Shown piece after piece: positions 46,989 through 57,004 of a stretch of DNA of 64,000 nucleotides (its first letter is position 1; each line of letters opens with the position of its first letter). Origin of the DNA: Rubritepida flocculans DSM 14296 (lineage in GTDB: Bacteria; Pseudomonadota; Alphaproteobacteria; Acetobacterales; Acetobacteraceae). The stretch spans positions 433,888-497,887 of the forward strand of contig NZ_AUDH01000001.1 in assembly GCF_000425365.1 (NCBI RefSeq). The letters are read 5' to 3'. Below the pieces are notes generated by a model. It had not been told where the DNA came from and searched no databases. It saw only the letters and a list, made by a program, of their open reading frames with translations. The translations under genes and the position numbers were made by a program.

Positions 46989-47741
46989 ATGGACGCGGCC
47001 CGCCTTTCCGACGACGCGCTGCGCGAGCGCATCGCGCGGATGTTCTGGTTCCACAGCATCGCGCTGCGCCCCGGGGTGGTCACGCCCGGCCTCAAATCCC
47101 GGGAGCATCTGGCGGCGGAGGAGGAGGCGATCTTCAGCGCGGTCCGGCTGCGCGGGACCAGCGTGCTCGACATCGGCGCCTGGAACGGCGCCTTCTCCCT
47201 GGCGGCGGAGCGGCGCGGCGCGGCGCGGGTGCTCGCCACCGACCACTACGTCTGGAACCACCCGCAGTTCCAGGCCCGCCCCACCATCGAGCTGGTCCGC
47301 GAGGAGACGGGGGCGCGCTTCGAGCTTCTGGACCTGGACCCCACCGCCATCACGCCCGAGATCGGCGTCTTCGACGTGGTGCTGTTCCTCGGCGTCTTCT
47401 ACCACCTGTTCGACCCGATCGCGGTGATGCAGCGGGTGCGGCAGGTGACGGGCGGCGTGCTGCTGATCGAGACCTACCAGGACGCGCTGGATCAGGCGCG
47501 GCCCATGATGGTGTTCTACCCCGGCGCCACCCTGGCGGGGGACGCGACGAACTGGTGGGGGCCGAATCCGCCGCTGATGCTGCATCTGCTGCTGGAACTC
47601 GGCTTCGAGCGGATCGAATACCGCCCGCACCCGGTGCTGGGCGTCGAGCGCGGGATCTACGCCGCCTTCCTTCCCGGCGCGGTGGAGCGGCTCGGCGGGC
47701 TGTTCGATCCCCCCTGGATCGGGCTGACCCACCCGCGCTGA
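46989..47741 (+). CDS. CmoB-like class I SAM methyltransferase
   Basis: A 250-residue methyltransferase whose start MFWFHSIALRPGVVTPGLKS closely resembles the WFHxIxLxxGxxTPG motif of CmoB and related tRNA (mo5U34)-type methyltransferases (DUF1698). SAM motif I is SVLDIGAWNGAFSLAAERRG, motif II VLATDHYVWNHPQ, and FDVVLFLGVFYHLFDPI is the family acceptor region. The full CmoB has about 320 residues, so this is a shortened relative. Sequence after residue 165 (TYQDALDQARPMMVFYPGAT, NWWGPNPPLMLHLLLELGF) is also seen in small-molecule methyltransferases. A tRNA or glycolipid substrate is possible. It is divergent from the DadA-like gene. Confidence 0.85.
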   Translation: MDAARLSDDALRERIARMFWFHSIALRPGVVTPGLKSREHLAAEEEAIFSAVRLRGTSVLDIGAWNGAFSLAAERRGAARVLATDHYVWNHPQFQARPTIELVREETGARFELLDLDPTAITPEIGVFDVVLFLGVFYHLFDPIAVMQRVRQVTGGVLLIETYQDALDQARPMMVFYPGATLAGDATNWWGPNPPLMLHLLLELGFERIEYRPHPVLGVERGIYAAFLPGAVERLGGLFDPPWIGLTHPR

Positions 47742-47819
47742 CGCCCCGGCCCATGCGGCGGGTGCGGGCGGGGGTTGCGGCGGCCGCGCAACGCCGTGGC
47801 GAATCCCGCGCCTGCCGCC

Positions 47820-47846
47820 CTTGCCGCGGCGCGGGCTGCTCAATAC
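47820..47846 (+). promoter_or_regulatory. Candidate heat-shock (sigma-32) promoter of dnaK
   Basis: CTTGCC (47820-47825) is followed after 13 bases by CTCAATAC (47839-47846), resembling the CTTGAA-N13-17-CCCCATNT sigma-32 pattern. It would start a leader of about 100 bases before dnaK. It matches only partly. Confidence 0.35.
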
Positions 47847-47951
47847 ATGGGCAGGCGGATGGGGTCGCGCATGGGGCGCGGCCCGTCATGGGGCCTCGCG
47901 CGGCGCCGGTCAGGGCCGCGTCTCGGGGCCGCCGCAAGGGAGCAGGCTCGC

Positions 47952-49856
<1,905 letters not shown>

Positions 49857-49880
49857 GGTTGCGCGCGCAGCCTTCCCTCG

Positions 49881-49912
49881 CCGCGCCCGGATGCCGCAGG
49901 CTCCGGGCGCGG
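49881..49912 (+). other. Strong hairpin between dnaK and dnaJ
   Basis: CCGCGCCCGGA (49881-49891) pairs perfectly with TCCGGGCGCGG (49902-49912) around a 10-base loop. No U-run follows. It lies between dnaK and dnaJ and may be a partial terminator or a stabiliser that lowers DnaJ relative to DnaK. Confidence 0.5.
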
Positions 49913-49936
49913 GCTCTTCCCGGACGGGGTTAGACC

Positions 49937-51094
49937 ATGGCCAAGCGGGACTACTACGAGGTGCTCGGCGTGGGCCGCGGGGCGTCGGAGGACGACCTCA
50001 AGAAGGCCTACCGCAAGCTCGCGATGAAGTATCACCCCGACCGCAACCAGGGCGACAAGGACGCCGAGGCGCGGTTCAAGGAGGTGAACGAGGCCTACGA
50101 CACGCTGAAGGATCCCGAGAAGCGGGCCGCCTATGACCGCTTCGGCCACGCCGCCTTCGAGCAGGGCGGCGCCGGCCCGGGCGGTTTCGGCAATGGCGGG
50201 CCCGGGGGCGGCCCCTTCGGCGGCAGCTTCGAGGACATCTTCGAGGAGATGTTCGGCCGCTTCGGCGGGCGGGCGGGCGGCGGGCGCGCCGCCTCCGGCC
50301 GCGGGGCGGATTTGCAGCAGGACATCCAGATTTCGCTGGAGGAGGCCTTCTCCGGCACGAAGAAGACCATCCGCGTCCCCTCCTCGGTGCAGTGCGAGGC
50401 GTGCAACGGCTCGGGCGCCGAGGGCGGGGCGGCCAGCGTGCAGACCTGCAGCGCCTGCCGCGGCACGGGCAAGATCCGCGCCCAGCAGGGCTTCTTCCTG
50501 ATCGAGCGCACCTGCCCCACCTGCGGCGGCAGCGGCAAGATCATCAAGAACCCCTGCAAGATTTGCGCGGGCGCGGGCCGGGTGCAGCGCGACCGCACGC
50601 TCAGCGTCACCATCCCCGCGGGGGTGGAGGACGGCACGCGCATCCGCCTCGCCGGCGAGGGCGAGGCCGGGCTGCGCGGCGCGCCGGCCGGCGATCTCTA
50701 CGTGGACGTGCACATCCGCCCGCACCCGATCTTCCAGCGCGAGGGCCCCAACATCCTGGTGCGCGTGCCTTTGCGCATGACGCAGGCCGCCCTGGGCGGT
50801 TCGGTGGAGGTGCCGGTGGTGGACGGCAGCCGCGCCGCGGTGAAAATCCCCCCCGGCACCCAGACGGGCGACAATTTCCGCCTGCGGGGCAAGGGCTTCT
50901 CCGTGCTGCGCTCCTCCGCGCGGGGGGACATGTACGTGCAGGTGGTGGTGGAGACGCCGCAGAACCTGACGCCGAAGCAGCGCGAGCTGCTGGAAGCCTT
51001 CGAGGCCGAGGCGCAGAAATCCGGCAAGTCGAGCCCGGAAAGCGAGGGCTTCTTCGCCAAGGTGAAGGAGTTCTGGGACGGGCTGGGGCGGTAG
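49937..51094 (+). CDS. dnaJ: Chaperone protein DnaJ
   Basis: The J-domain co-chaperone that delivers clients to DnaK and stimulates its ATPase. The 385-residue protein has all type I features: J domain ([20 protein letters not shown]) with HPD near residues 33-35, a Gly/Phe-rich stretch ([20 protein letters not shown]) and four zinc-finger repeats [24 protein letters not shown] and CKICAGAG. The C-terminal substrate-binding domain includes [19 protein letters not shown] and GQ-type beta strands. It follows dnaK by 80 bases, with a hairpin between, and precedes dapB by 115 bases. Confidence 0.98.
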   Translation: MAKRDYYEVLGVGRGASEDDLKKAYRKLAMKYHPDRNQGDKDAEARFKEVNEAYDTLKDPEKRAAYDRFGHAAFEQGGAGPGGFGNGGPGGGPFGGSFEDIFEEMFGRFGGRAGGGRAASGRGADLQQDIQISLEEAFSGTKKTIRVPSSVQCEACNGSGAEGGAASVQTCSACRGTGKIRAQQGFFLIERTCPTCGGSGKIIKNPCKICAGAGRVQRDRTLSVTIPAGVEDGTRIRLAGEGEAGLRGAPAGDLYVDVHIRPHPIFQREGPNILVRVPLRMTQAALGGSVEVPVVDGSRAAVKIPPGTQTGDNFRLRGKGFSVLRSSARGDMYVQVVVETPQNLTPKQRELLEAFEAEAQKSGKSSPESEGFFAKVKEFWDGLGR

Positions 51095-51209
51095 CCCCGC
51101 CCCGATCCGCGACGCTGGCCGGGCCGCATGGCCATGCCGGCCGTCGCGCCCCGCCCATGGGGGTGCCGCGCAGGCCCGCCGCGTGGTGTAGTGGCGCGGG
51201 AGGGAGAGC

Positions 51210-51950
51210 ATGACGCTGAGCATCGGAATCGCGGGCATCGCCGGCCGCATGGGCCGGCTTCTGGTGGAGGAGGTGGAGGCGGCGGGCGCCAGCCTCGCGG
51301 GCGGGCTGCGCCGCGGCGATGATCCGCGCCCCCTCTTCGAGGCGAGCGAGGTGGTGATCGACTTCACCCACGCCCACAGCGCCGCGCGCCACGCCGCGCT
51401 CGCGGCCGAGACGGGGCGGGGCCTGGTGCTCGGCACCTCCGGCCTCTCGGCCGAGGACGAGGCGGCGGTGGCCGATGCGGCGGAGCGCGCGCCCATCGTC
51501 TATGCGGCCAACTTCGCCCCGGGGGTGAACCTCGTCATCGCGCTGGCCGAGCGCCTCGCCGCCGCCCTGCCCGCCGAACACTACGATGCGGAAATCCTCG
51601 AGATGCACCACCGCCAGAAGGTGGACGCGCCTTCCGGCACGGCCATCGCCATCGGCCGCGCCGTGGCGCGCGGGCGCGGCACCACCCTGGAGGAGGCGGG
51701 GCGCGAAAGCGGGCGCGACGGCCACACCGGCCCCCGCCGCACCGGCAGCATCGGCTTCGCCGCGCTGCGCGGCGGCCAGGTGGTGGGCGAGCACACGCTC
51801 CTCTTCGCCGCCGGCGCCGAGCACATCGCGCTGACCCATCGCAGCTTCGACCGGCGCGCCTACGCCACCGGCGCGGTGCGCGCCGCGCTCTGGCTGAAGG
51901 GCCGGCCGCCCGGGCTCTATTCGATGCGCGACGTGCTGGGCCTCGCGTGA
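51210..51950 (+). CDS. dapB: 4-hydroxy-tetrahydrodipicolinate reductase
   Basis: DapB reduces 4-hydroxy-tetrahydrodipicolinate with NAD(P)H in lysine and diaminopimelate synthesis. The protein is 246 residues. The Rossmann start is LSIGIAGIAGRMGRLLVEEV (GxxGxMG), followed by VVIDFTHAHSAARHAALAAE and VLGTSGLSAEDEAAV. The catalytic segment is EILEMHHRQKVDAPSGTAIA, with the HHRxKxDAPSGTA motif, and GEHTLLFAAGAEHIALTHRS is the C-terminal signature. It lies behind dnaKJ, a common neighbourhood in Rhodospirillales and Rhizobiales. Its stop overlaps the next gene as GTGA. Confidence 0.97.
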   Translation: MTLSIGIAGIAGRMGRLLVEEVEAAGASLAGGLRRGDDPRPLFEASEVVIDFTHAHSAARHAALAAETGRGLVLGTSGLSAEDEAAVADAAERAPIVYAANFAPGVNLVIALAERLAAALPAEHYDAEILEMHHRQKVDAPSGTAIAIGRAVARGRGTTLEEAGRESGRDGHTGPRRTGSIGFAALRGGQVVGEHTLLFAAGAEHIALTHRSFDRRAYATGAVRAALWLKGRPPGLYSMRDVLGLA

Positions 51951-52396
51951 GCGCGGTGACGGTCCTGCCCGCCGCGCCGCGGCATCGGGCGGAATGGGAG
52001 GCGCTCTACGCCGCCTATGCCGATTTCTACCGCGTGGCGCAGACGCCGCAGATGCGCGAGACGGTGTGGGGCTGGATCCATGACCCCGCGCATGAGGTGC
52101 AGGCGCTGGTGGCGGAGGACGCGGCCGGCCGCGCCATCGGCCTTGCGCATTGGCGGCGCTTCGCCCGGCCCCTGGCGGCGGGCATGGGCATCTTCCTCGA
52201 CGACCTCTTCGTCGCGCCCGAGGCGCGCGGGACGGGCGCGGTGGACGCGCTGCTGGCCGAGCTGCGCCGGATCGCGCGCGCTGAGGGCGCGGGGGTGGTG
52301 CGCTGGATCACCGCCGACGACAACCACCGCGCCCGCGCCGCCTATGACCGCGTGGCCACGCGCACCTGGTGGGTGACCTACGACATGGCGCCCTGA
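51947..52396 (+). CDS. GNAT family N-acetyltransferase
   Basis: A 149-residue acetyltransferase of the GNAT superfamily, which transfers acetyl from acetyl-CoA to an amine. The acetyl-CoA-binding loop is [20 protein letters not shown] (R/Q-x-x-G-x-G/A type), preceded by [17 protein letters not shown] and followed by [20 protein letters not shown], with the conserved Asn and Tyr of the C-terminal half. It starts at GTG 51947, overlapping the dapB stop by four bases, so it is translated from the same mRNA. The substrate is unknown; a link to lysine synthesis is possible but only positional. Confidence 0.9.
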   Translation: MSAVTVLPAAPRHRAEWEALYAAYADFYRVAQTPQMRETVWGWIHDPAHEVQALVAEDAAGRAIGLAHWRRFARPLAAGMGIFLDDLFVAPEARGTGAVDALLAELRRIARAEGAGVVRWITADDNHRARAAYDRVATRTWWVTYDMAP

Positions 52397-52559
52397 TCCG
52401 GGCGGCGCTTTCGCCGGACCCATCGGGCCCGCCGGCCTCTCGCCCGCCAGGGCGGCGGGCCTCGGGCGGGCCCGGCGGGGCGGCCCGCCCTCGCCGTTGC
52501 GGTTCCCGGCCGGGGCGCGCTTCGCTATAGGCCGGGAAACAGGAGAGGAACCGTCCCCG

Positions 52560-54209
52560 ATGGCCGCGAGCTACGTCCACGGCGCCTCGTCCACGCCGCT
52601 GCTCGGCGAGACGATCGGCGCGAATTTCCGCAACACGGTGGCGCGCTTCCCCGACCGCACGGCGCTGGTGGTGCGCCAGCAGGGGGTGCGCTGGAGCTAT
52701 GCCGCGATGCTCGCCCATGCCGAGAACGTGGCGGCGAACCTGCTCGCGCTCGGGCTCGAGCCGGGCGAGCGCGTGGGCATCTGGTCGCCCAACAACGCGG
52801 AATGGGCGCTGACGCAATACGCCACGGCGCTGGCCGGCCTCGTGCTGGTCAACATCAACCCGGCCTACCGCCTGGCCGAGTTGGAATACGCGGTGAACAA
52901 GGTGGGCTGCGCGGCCATCGTCACCGCCACGCGCTTCAAGACCAGCGACTACGTGGCGATGCTCGACATCCTGGGCGCGGAGAAGCTGCCCACGCTGCGC
53001 CACCGCTTCCAGATCGGCCCCGAGACCGCCCCCGGCTACCGCAACTTTGCCGAGCTCATGCAGCCCGCCCCCGAGGCCGCCCGCGCGCGCCTGCACGCCG
53101 TCGAGGCGCGGCTGCAGATGGACGACCCCATCAACATCCAGTTCACCTCCGGCACCACGGGCGCGCCGAAGGGTGCCACGCTCACCCACCACAACATCCT
53201 CAACAACGGCTTCTTCGTGGCCGAGGCGCAGCGCATCACGCACGAGGACAAGATCTGCATCCCCGTGCCGCTCTACCACTGCTTCGGCATGGTGATGGGC
53301 AATCTCGGCTGCACCACCCATGGCGCCACCATGGTCTATCCCGGCGAGGGGTTCGACCCGCTCGCCACGCTGCAGGCCGTGGCGGAGGAGCGCTGCACCT
53401 CGCTCTACGGCGTGCCCACCATGTTCATCGCGCAGCTCAACCACCCCGATTTCGCCCGCTTCGACCTGACCAGCCTGCGCACCGGCATCATGGCGGGCTC
53501 GCCCTGCCCCATCGAGGTGATGCGCCGCTGCATCAGCGACATGCACATGCGCGAGGTGACCATCGCCTACGGCATGACGGAGACGAGCCCCGTCAGCTTC
53601 CAGTCGAGCGTGACCGACAGCGTGGAGCGGCGCGTCTCCACCGTCGGCCGCGTGCAGCCGCACATCGAGGTGAAGATCGTGGACGCGGAGGGCCGCGTGG
53701 TGCCGCGCGGCGCGCCGGGCGAGCTCTGCACGCGCGGCTACTCGGTGATGCTGGGCTACTGGAACGACGAGGCGCGCACGAAGGAGGCGATAGACCCCGC
53801 CGGCTGGATGCACACCGGAGACCTCGCCGTGATCGACGAGGAGGGGTTCTGCAACATCGTCGGCCGCATCAAGGATCTCGTGATCCGCGGCGGCGAGAAC
53901 GTCTATCCGCGCGAGGTGGAGGAGTTCCTCTACCGCCACCCCAAGATCGCCGACGTGCAGGTGATCGGCGTGCCCGATCCGCGCTACGGCGAGGAGATCT
54001 GCGCCTGGATCCGCCTCAAGCCGGGCGAGAGCGCGACCGCGGAGGAGATCCAGCTCTTCTGCAAGGACCAGATCGCGCACTACAAGGTGCCGCGCATCAT
54101 CCGCTTCGTGGAGGAGTTCCCGATGACGGTGACCGGCAAGGTGCAGAAATACCTGATGCGCGAGCGCATGATCGAGGAGATGGGCCTCGAGGTGCAGAAG
54201 ACGGCCTGA
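52560..54209 (+). CDS. Acyl-CoA synthetase (AMP-binding, fatty acid CoA ligase type)
   Basis: A 549-residue adenylate-forming enzyme that activates a fatty or other carboxylic acid to acyl-CoA. The ATP loop is [20 protein letters not shown] near residue 195-215. Then [35 protein letters not shown] and [20 protein letters not shown], with the ATP-contacting Asp in HTGDLA. The adenylation/thioesterification hinge is [20 protein letters not shown], and the C-terminal Lys is in [15 protein letters not shown]. The C-terminal pattern is typical of FadD-like/AMP-CoA ligases such as AMP-binding protein 2. ATG 52560 follows a purine-rich AGGAGAGGAA site. Chain length specificity is not determinable. 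Confidence 0.92.
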   Translation: MAASYVHGASSTPLLGETIGANFRNTVARFPDRTALVVRQQGVRWSYAAMLAHAENVAANLLALGLEPGERVGIWSPNNAEWALTQYATALAGLVLVNINPAYRLAELEYAVNKVGCAAIVTATRFKTSDYVAMLDILGAEKLPTLRHRFQIGPETAPGYRNFAELMQPAPEAARARLHAVEARLQMDDPINIQFTSGTTGAPKGATLTHHNILNNGFFVAEAQRITHEDKICIPVPLYHCFGMVMGNLGCTTHGATMVYPGEGFDPLATLQAVAEERCTSLYGVPTMFIAQLNHPDFARFDLTSLRTGIMAGSPCPIEVMRRCISDMHMREVTIAYGMTETSPVSFQSSVTDSVERRVSTVGRVQPHIEVKIVDAEGRVVPRGAPGELCTRGYSVMLGYWNDEARTKEAIDPAGWMHTGDLAVIDEEGFCNIVGRIKDLVIRGGENVYPREVEEFLYRHPKIADVQVIGVPDPRYGEEICAWIRLKPGESATAEEIQLFCKDQIAHYKVPRIIRFVEEFPMTVTGKVQKYLMRERMIEEMGLEVQKTA

Positions 54210-54328
54210 TATGGCCGCACCTGTCGGACGCGCCACGCGGCCACGGCCCGCCGCAGGCGGCCGCTGGCCCGAGATTGACGCCGTACCGGAGCGGCCCGAA
54301 AAGCGCGGCCGCGAAAGGAACACCCGCC

Positions 54329-55045
54329 ATGCCGCTCTCCGCCCAGATCAAGTCCCAGCTCGAGACCATCACCACCGCGACGCTGACGACGGTGCTGCTC
54401 AAGAAGGGGCTGCGCACCGTCTGGATGAAGGGGGCGGCGCCCTTCTCGCCCGCGGCGCAGGGCAAGCGCCTGGTGGGCGAGGCCTTCACGCTGCGCTTCG
54501 TGCCGGCGCGCGAGGACCTGGCCACGCCCGCCTCCTGGTCCAACCCCATCAGCACCCGCGCCGCCATCGAGGCGATGCCCGAAGGCGTGATCGCGGTGGC
54601 GGACGCGATGGGCCGCACCGATGCCGGCATCTTCGGCGACATCCTCTGCGCGCGCCTGGTCAAGCGCGGCGTCACCGCGCTGGTGACGGACGGCGCGGTG
54701 CGCGACGTGACGGGCGTGAACGGCACCGGCCTGCCCGTGTGGTGCGCCGGCGGCGCGGCCCCGCCCTCGGTGGCGAGCCTCACCTTCGTCGGCTGGCAGG
54801 AGCCCATCGGCTGCGGCGGCGTGGCCGTCTTCCCCGGCGACGTGGTGGTGTGCGACGGCGATGGCTGCGTGCTGATCCCGAAGGACATGGTTGAGGCCGT
54901 GACCGCCGAGGCGCTGGAGCAGGAGCGCCTCGAGGGCTGGATCATGAAGCAGGTGGAGGCCGGCATGGCCCTGCCCGGCCTGTATCCGGCCAATGCCGAG
55001 AACAAGGCCCGCTACGAGGCGGACAAGGCGGCCGGGCGCGCCTGA
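54329..55045 (+). CDS. RraA family protein/4-hydroxy-4-methyl-2-oxoglutarate aldolase type
   Basis: A 238-residue protein of the RraA/HMG aldolase family. Members of this fold either cleave 4-hydroxy-4-methyl-2-oxoglutarate and oxaloacetate in aromatic degradation, or inhibit RNase E. The active-site loop is seen in DAGIFGDILCARLVKRGVTA and LVTDGAVRDVTGVNGTGLPV, matching the G-D-x(4)-R/A-x(2)-G and D-G-x-x-R-D motifs, with the metal-binding Asp in TDGAVRD. GGVAVFPGDVVVCDGDGCVL is the later conserved block. A GAAAGGAA site precedes ATG 54329. It follows the acyl-CoA synthetase gene by about 120 bases. The aldolase reading is favoured since the motif residues are complete. Confidence 0.86.
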   Translation: MPLSAQIKSQLETITTATLTTVLLKKGLRTVWMKGAAPFSPAAQGKRLVGEAFTLRFVPAREDLATPASWSNPISTRAAIEAMPEGVIAVADAMGRTDAGIFGDILCARLVKRGVTALVTDGAVRDVTGVNGTGLPVWCAGGAAPPSVASLTFVGWQEPIGCGGVAVFPGDVVVCDGDGCVLIPKDMVEAVTAEALEQERLEGWIMKQVEAGMALPGLYPANAENKARYEADKAAGRA

Positions 55046-55075
55046 TGCGGGCGGCGTGCGCTGCCGCCCGCATCA
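55043..55075. terminator. Perfect stop-codon-nested hairpin between rraA-like and asparaginase genes
   Basis: TGATGCGGGCGGC (55043-55055) and GCCGCCCGCATCA (55063-55075) form a 13-bp perfect stem with a 7-base loop. The outermost bases are the stop codons of both convergent genes. This is the clearest of three such modules and should terminate both transcripts. Confidence 0.8.
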
Positions 55076-56068
55076 GCAGCGCGTGAAGAATTCCTGCAGC
55101 GCCGCGGCCTCGCGCGTCACGGTCAGGCCCAGCATCAGCAGCACCCGGGCCTTCTGCGGCGTCAGGTTGTCGGCGTGCAGGAAGCCCGCGGCCCGCATGC
55201 GGCTGGTGTGGAAGACGCGGCCCGAGCCCGCCCGGCTGCTCGCCACGACCGGCACGCCGCGCGCGACGGTCCGGGCCAGCGCCTCATGCAGTTCGGGCGT
55301 GACGAAGCCCGGCGCGAAACCCGCGCTGACCAGCCCCTCCGCCCCGGCGGCGAGGAAGGCGTCCACCGCCGCCCCGTCCGCCCCGGCATAGCAGGCCAGG
55401 ATGTCCACCCGCGGCAGGCGCGACAGCCCCGCCGCGTCGAAGGGCGTCTGCCGCCCCACCGCGCGCAGCGGGCGGCGATACCAGGCGATGGCGTCCGCAT
55501 CGGCATGGCCGAGGCAGCCCATATCCGGCGAGCGGAAGGTCTGCAGCCGGGAGGTGCTGGTCTTGGTCACCTCGCGCGCGGCGTGGATCTCGTCGTTCAT
55601 CACCACCAGCGCGCCGAGGCCGCGCGCGCCCGGATCCCCGGCCACGCGGCAGGCGTTGGCGAGGTTCATGCCCGCATCGCTGGAAAGGCCCGAGGAGGGG
55701 CGCTGCGCCCCCACCACCACGATGGGCGTCTCGTGCTTCCAGGTCAGCGAGAGGAAATAGGCCGTCTCCTCCAGCGAGGCGGTGCCGTGGCCGATCACGA
55801 TGCCATCCGGCGCCTGCGCCGCCGCCACCTCCTCGCACAGCCGCAGAAGCGCGAGCCAATGCGCGGGGCCGATGGCGGTGGAGGGCACGGCGGCGAAGGG
55901 CACGGGCGTCACCTCCGCCACCTCCTGCACCTGGGGCCAAAAGGCCAGCAGCGCCTCGGCCTGCATCATGCGCCCGTGGCGGACATAGTCGGTGATGTCG
56001 AAGGGCCCCTCGCCGAGCGAGGCGATGGTGCCGCCGGTGCCGATGAAGGCGATGCGCGGGCGGCTCAT
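55073..56068 (-). CDS. Asparaginase family protein with altered catalytic motif
   Basis: A 331-residue relative of type I/II L-asparaginases. The first motif IAFIGTGGTIASLGE contains the Thr nucleophile (Thr14), and VVMNDEIHAAREVTKTSTSR keeps the catalytic Lys region. The second motif is changed: canonical asparaginases have HGTDTxEE, whereas this protein reads VIGHGTASLEETAYFL, with Ala97 in place of the Asp that belongs to the T-D-K triad. Activity on asparagine is therefore doubtful; related enzymes may use other amides. No signal peptide is present. Start ATG 56068 overlaps the thioesterase stop by four bases, so both are co-translated. Confidence 0.88.
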   Translation of the reverse strand: MSRPRIAFIGTGGTIASLGEGPFDITDYVRHGRMMQAEALLAFWPQVQEVAEVTPVPFAAVPSTAIGPAHWLALLRLCEEVAAAQAPDGIVIGHGTASLEETAYFLSLTWKHETPIVVVGAQRPSSGLSSDAGMNLANACRVAGDPGARGLGALVVMNDEIHAAREVTKTSTSRLQTFRSPDMGCLGHADADAIAWYRRPLRAVGRQTPFDAAGLSRLPRVDILACYAGADGAAVDAFLAAGAEGLVSAGFAPGFVTPELHEALARTVARGVPVVASSRAGSGRVFHTSRMRAAGFLHADNLTPQKARVLLMLGLTVTREAAALQEFFTRC

Positions 56069-56499
56069 CCCTGCGCCCTCCGCTCGATGATGGAGGTGGT
56101 GAGGCGCGCGACGCAGGAGAGTTCGCCGTCGCCGCGGCGCATCTCGATGTTCCAGACATGCACGCTGCGCCCGATGCGCACGGGGGTGCAGAGGGCGCGC
56201 ACCGTGTCGCCCTTGGGCACCGGGCGCAGGTGGTTCGCGTTCACCTCCAGCCCCACCGCGCCATAGCCCGGCGCGCAGGCCATCAGCGAGGCGACGCTGC
56301 CCAGAGTCTCGGCCAGCACCACCGAGACGCCGCCATGCAGGATGCCGAAGGGCTGCACATGGCGCTCGTCCACCGGCATCTCGGCGCACAGGAAATCCGG
56401 GCCGATCTCGGTGAGGCGGATGCCGAGCAGCCCGTTCACCGTGCCGGCGCTGCGGGCGTGGAACTCCTCGATGCTGCCGGGCTGGCGCCAGATGGACAT
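56065..56499 (-). CDS. PaaI family hotdog thioesterase
   Basis: A 144-residue hotdog-fold protein of the PaaI/YdiI-type acyl-CoA thioesterases, which hydrolyse aromatic or fatty acyl-CoA. The HVQPFGILHGGVSVVLAETL block contains the family GxxHGG motif and the catalytic acidic residue at the start of the central helix (ALAET-type). It continues GAVGLEVNANHLRPVPKGDT and VWNIEMRRGDGELSCVARLT, typical strands. Its stop overlaps the asparaginase-like start (ATGA), forming a two-gene unit. Substrate unknown. Confidence 0.9.
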   Translation of the reverse strand: MSIWRQPGSIEEFHARSAGTVNGLLGIRLTEIGPDFLCAEMPVDERHVQPFGILHGGVSVVLAETLGSVASLMACAPGYGAVGLEVNANHLRPVPKGDTVRALCTPVRIGRSVHVWNIEMRRGDGELSCVARLTTSIIERRAQG

Positions 56500-56557
56500 G
56501 GGGCGGGGCTCTCCCTTCGCGCGATGCGCGACGAGGATAGGCGCTTCCCGCGCCGCG

Positions 56558-57004
56558 TCACCCCGGCAGGCGCTCGGCCGCCGCGCGGGCCGCGGCCTGG
56601 ATGCGCGCCACCACCGCCGCGGCCCCGTTCCGGCGCGACAGGGAGAGCTGCTCGCCGAGCCCCAGCCGCTCCAGGAAGCCCGGGCCGGTGGCGAGCACCT
56701 CCTCCGGGGTGCGCCCGTCGAACACGCGCAGCAGCAGGGCCAGGATGCCCTGCACGAAGGCCGCGTCGCTGGCCGCGCGCAGGCGCAGCCGCCCGCCCTC
56801 CTCCCGCGCCACCAGCCAGACGCGGGACTGGCAGCCGGAGACGCGGTGGGCCTCCACCTTCTCCTCGGGCGCCAGGGGCGCGAGCTCGCGCCCCAGCTCC
56901 ATGAGGTAGCGGTAGCGGTCCTCCCACTCGTCGAAGAGGGCGAAGCCCTCCTCCAGCTCCGCGATCACCTCCGCGATGGAGGGGCGGGCCTCGGTCTCGC
57001 CCAT
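56558..57004 (-). CDS. sufE: SufE family cysteine desulfurase sulfur acceptor
   Basis: A 148-residue SufE protein, which accepts persulfide sulfur from SufS and passes it into Fe-S cluster assembly. The conserved acceptor Cys is Cys58 in EAHRVSGCQSRVWLVAREE. The N-terminal GFALFDEWEDRYRYLMELGR and the C-terminal GFLERLGLGEQLSLSRRNGA are normal for the family. Its ATG at 57004 shares one base with the carD stop codon (TGATG), so it is translationally linked to CarD. The sufBCDS genes are not in the window. Confidence 0.94.
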   Translation of the reverse strand: MGETEARPSIAEVIAELEEGFALFDEWEDRYRYLMELGRELAPLAPEEKVEAHRVSGCQSRVWLVAREEGGRLRLRAASDAAFVQGILALLLRVFDGRTPEEVLATGPGFLERLGLGEQLSLSRRNGAAAVVARIQAAARAAAERLPG

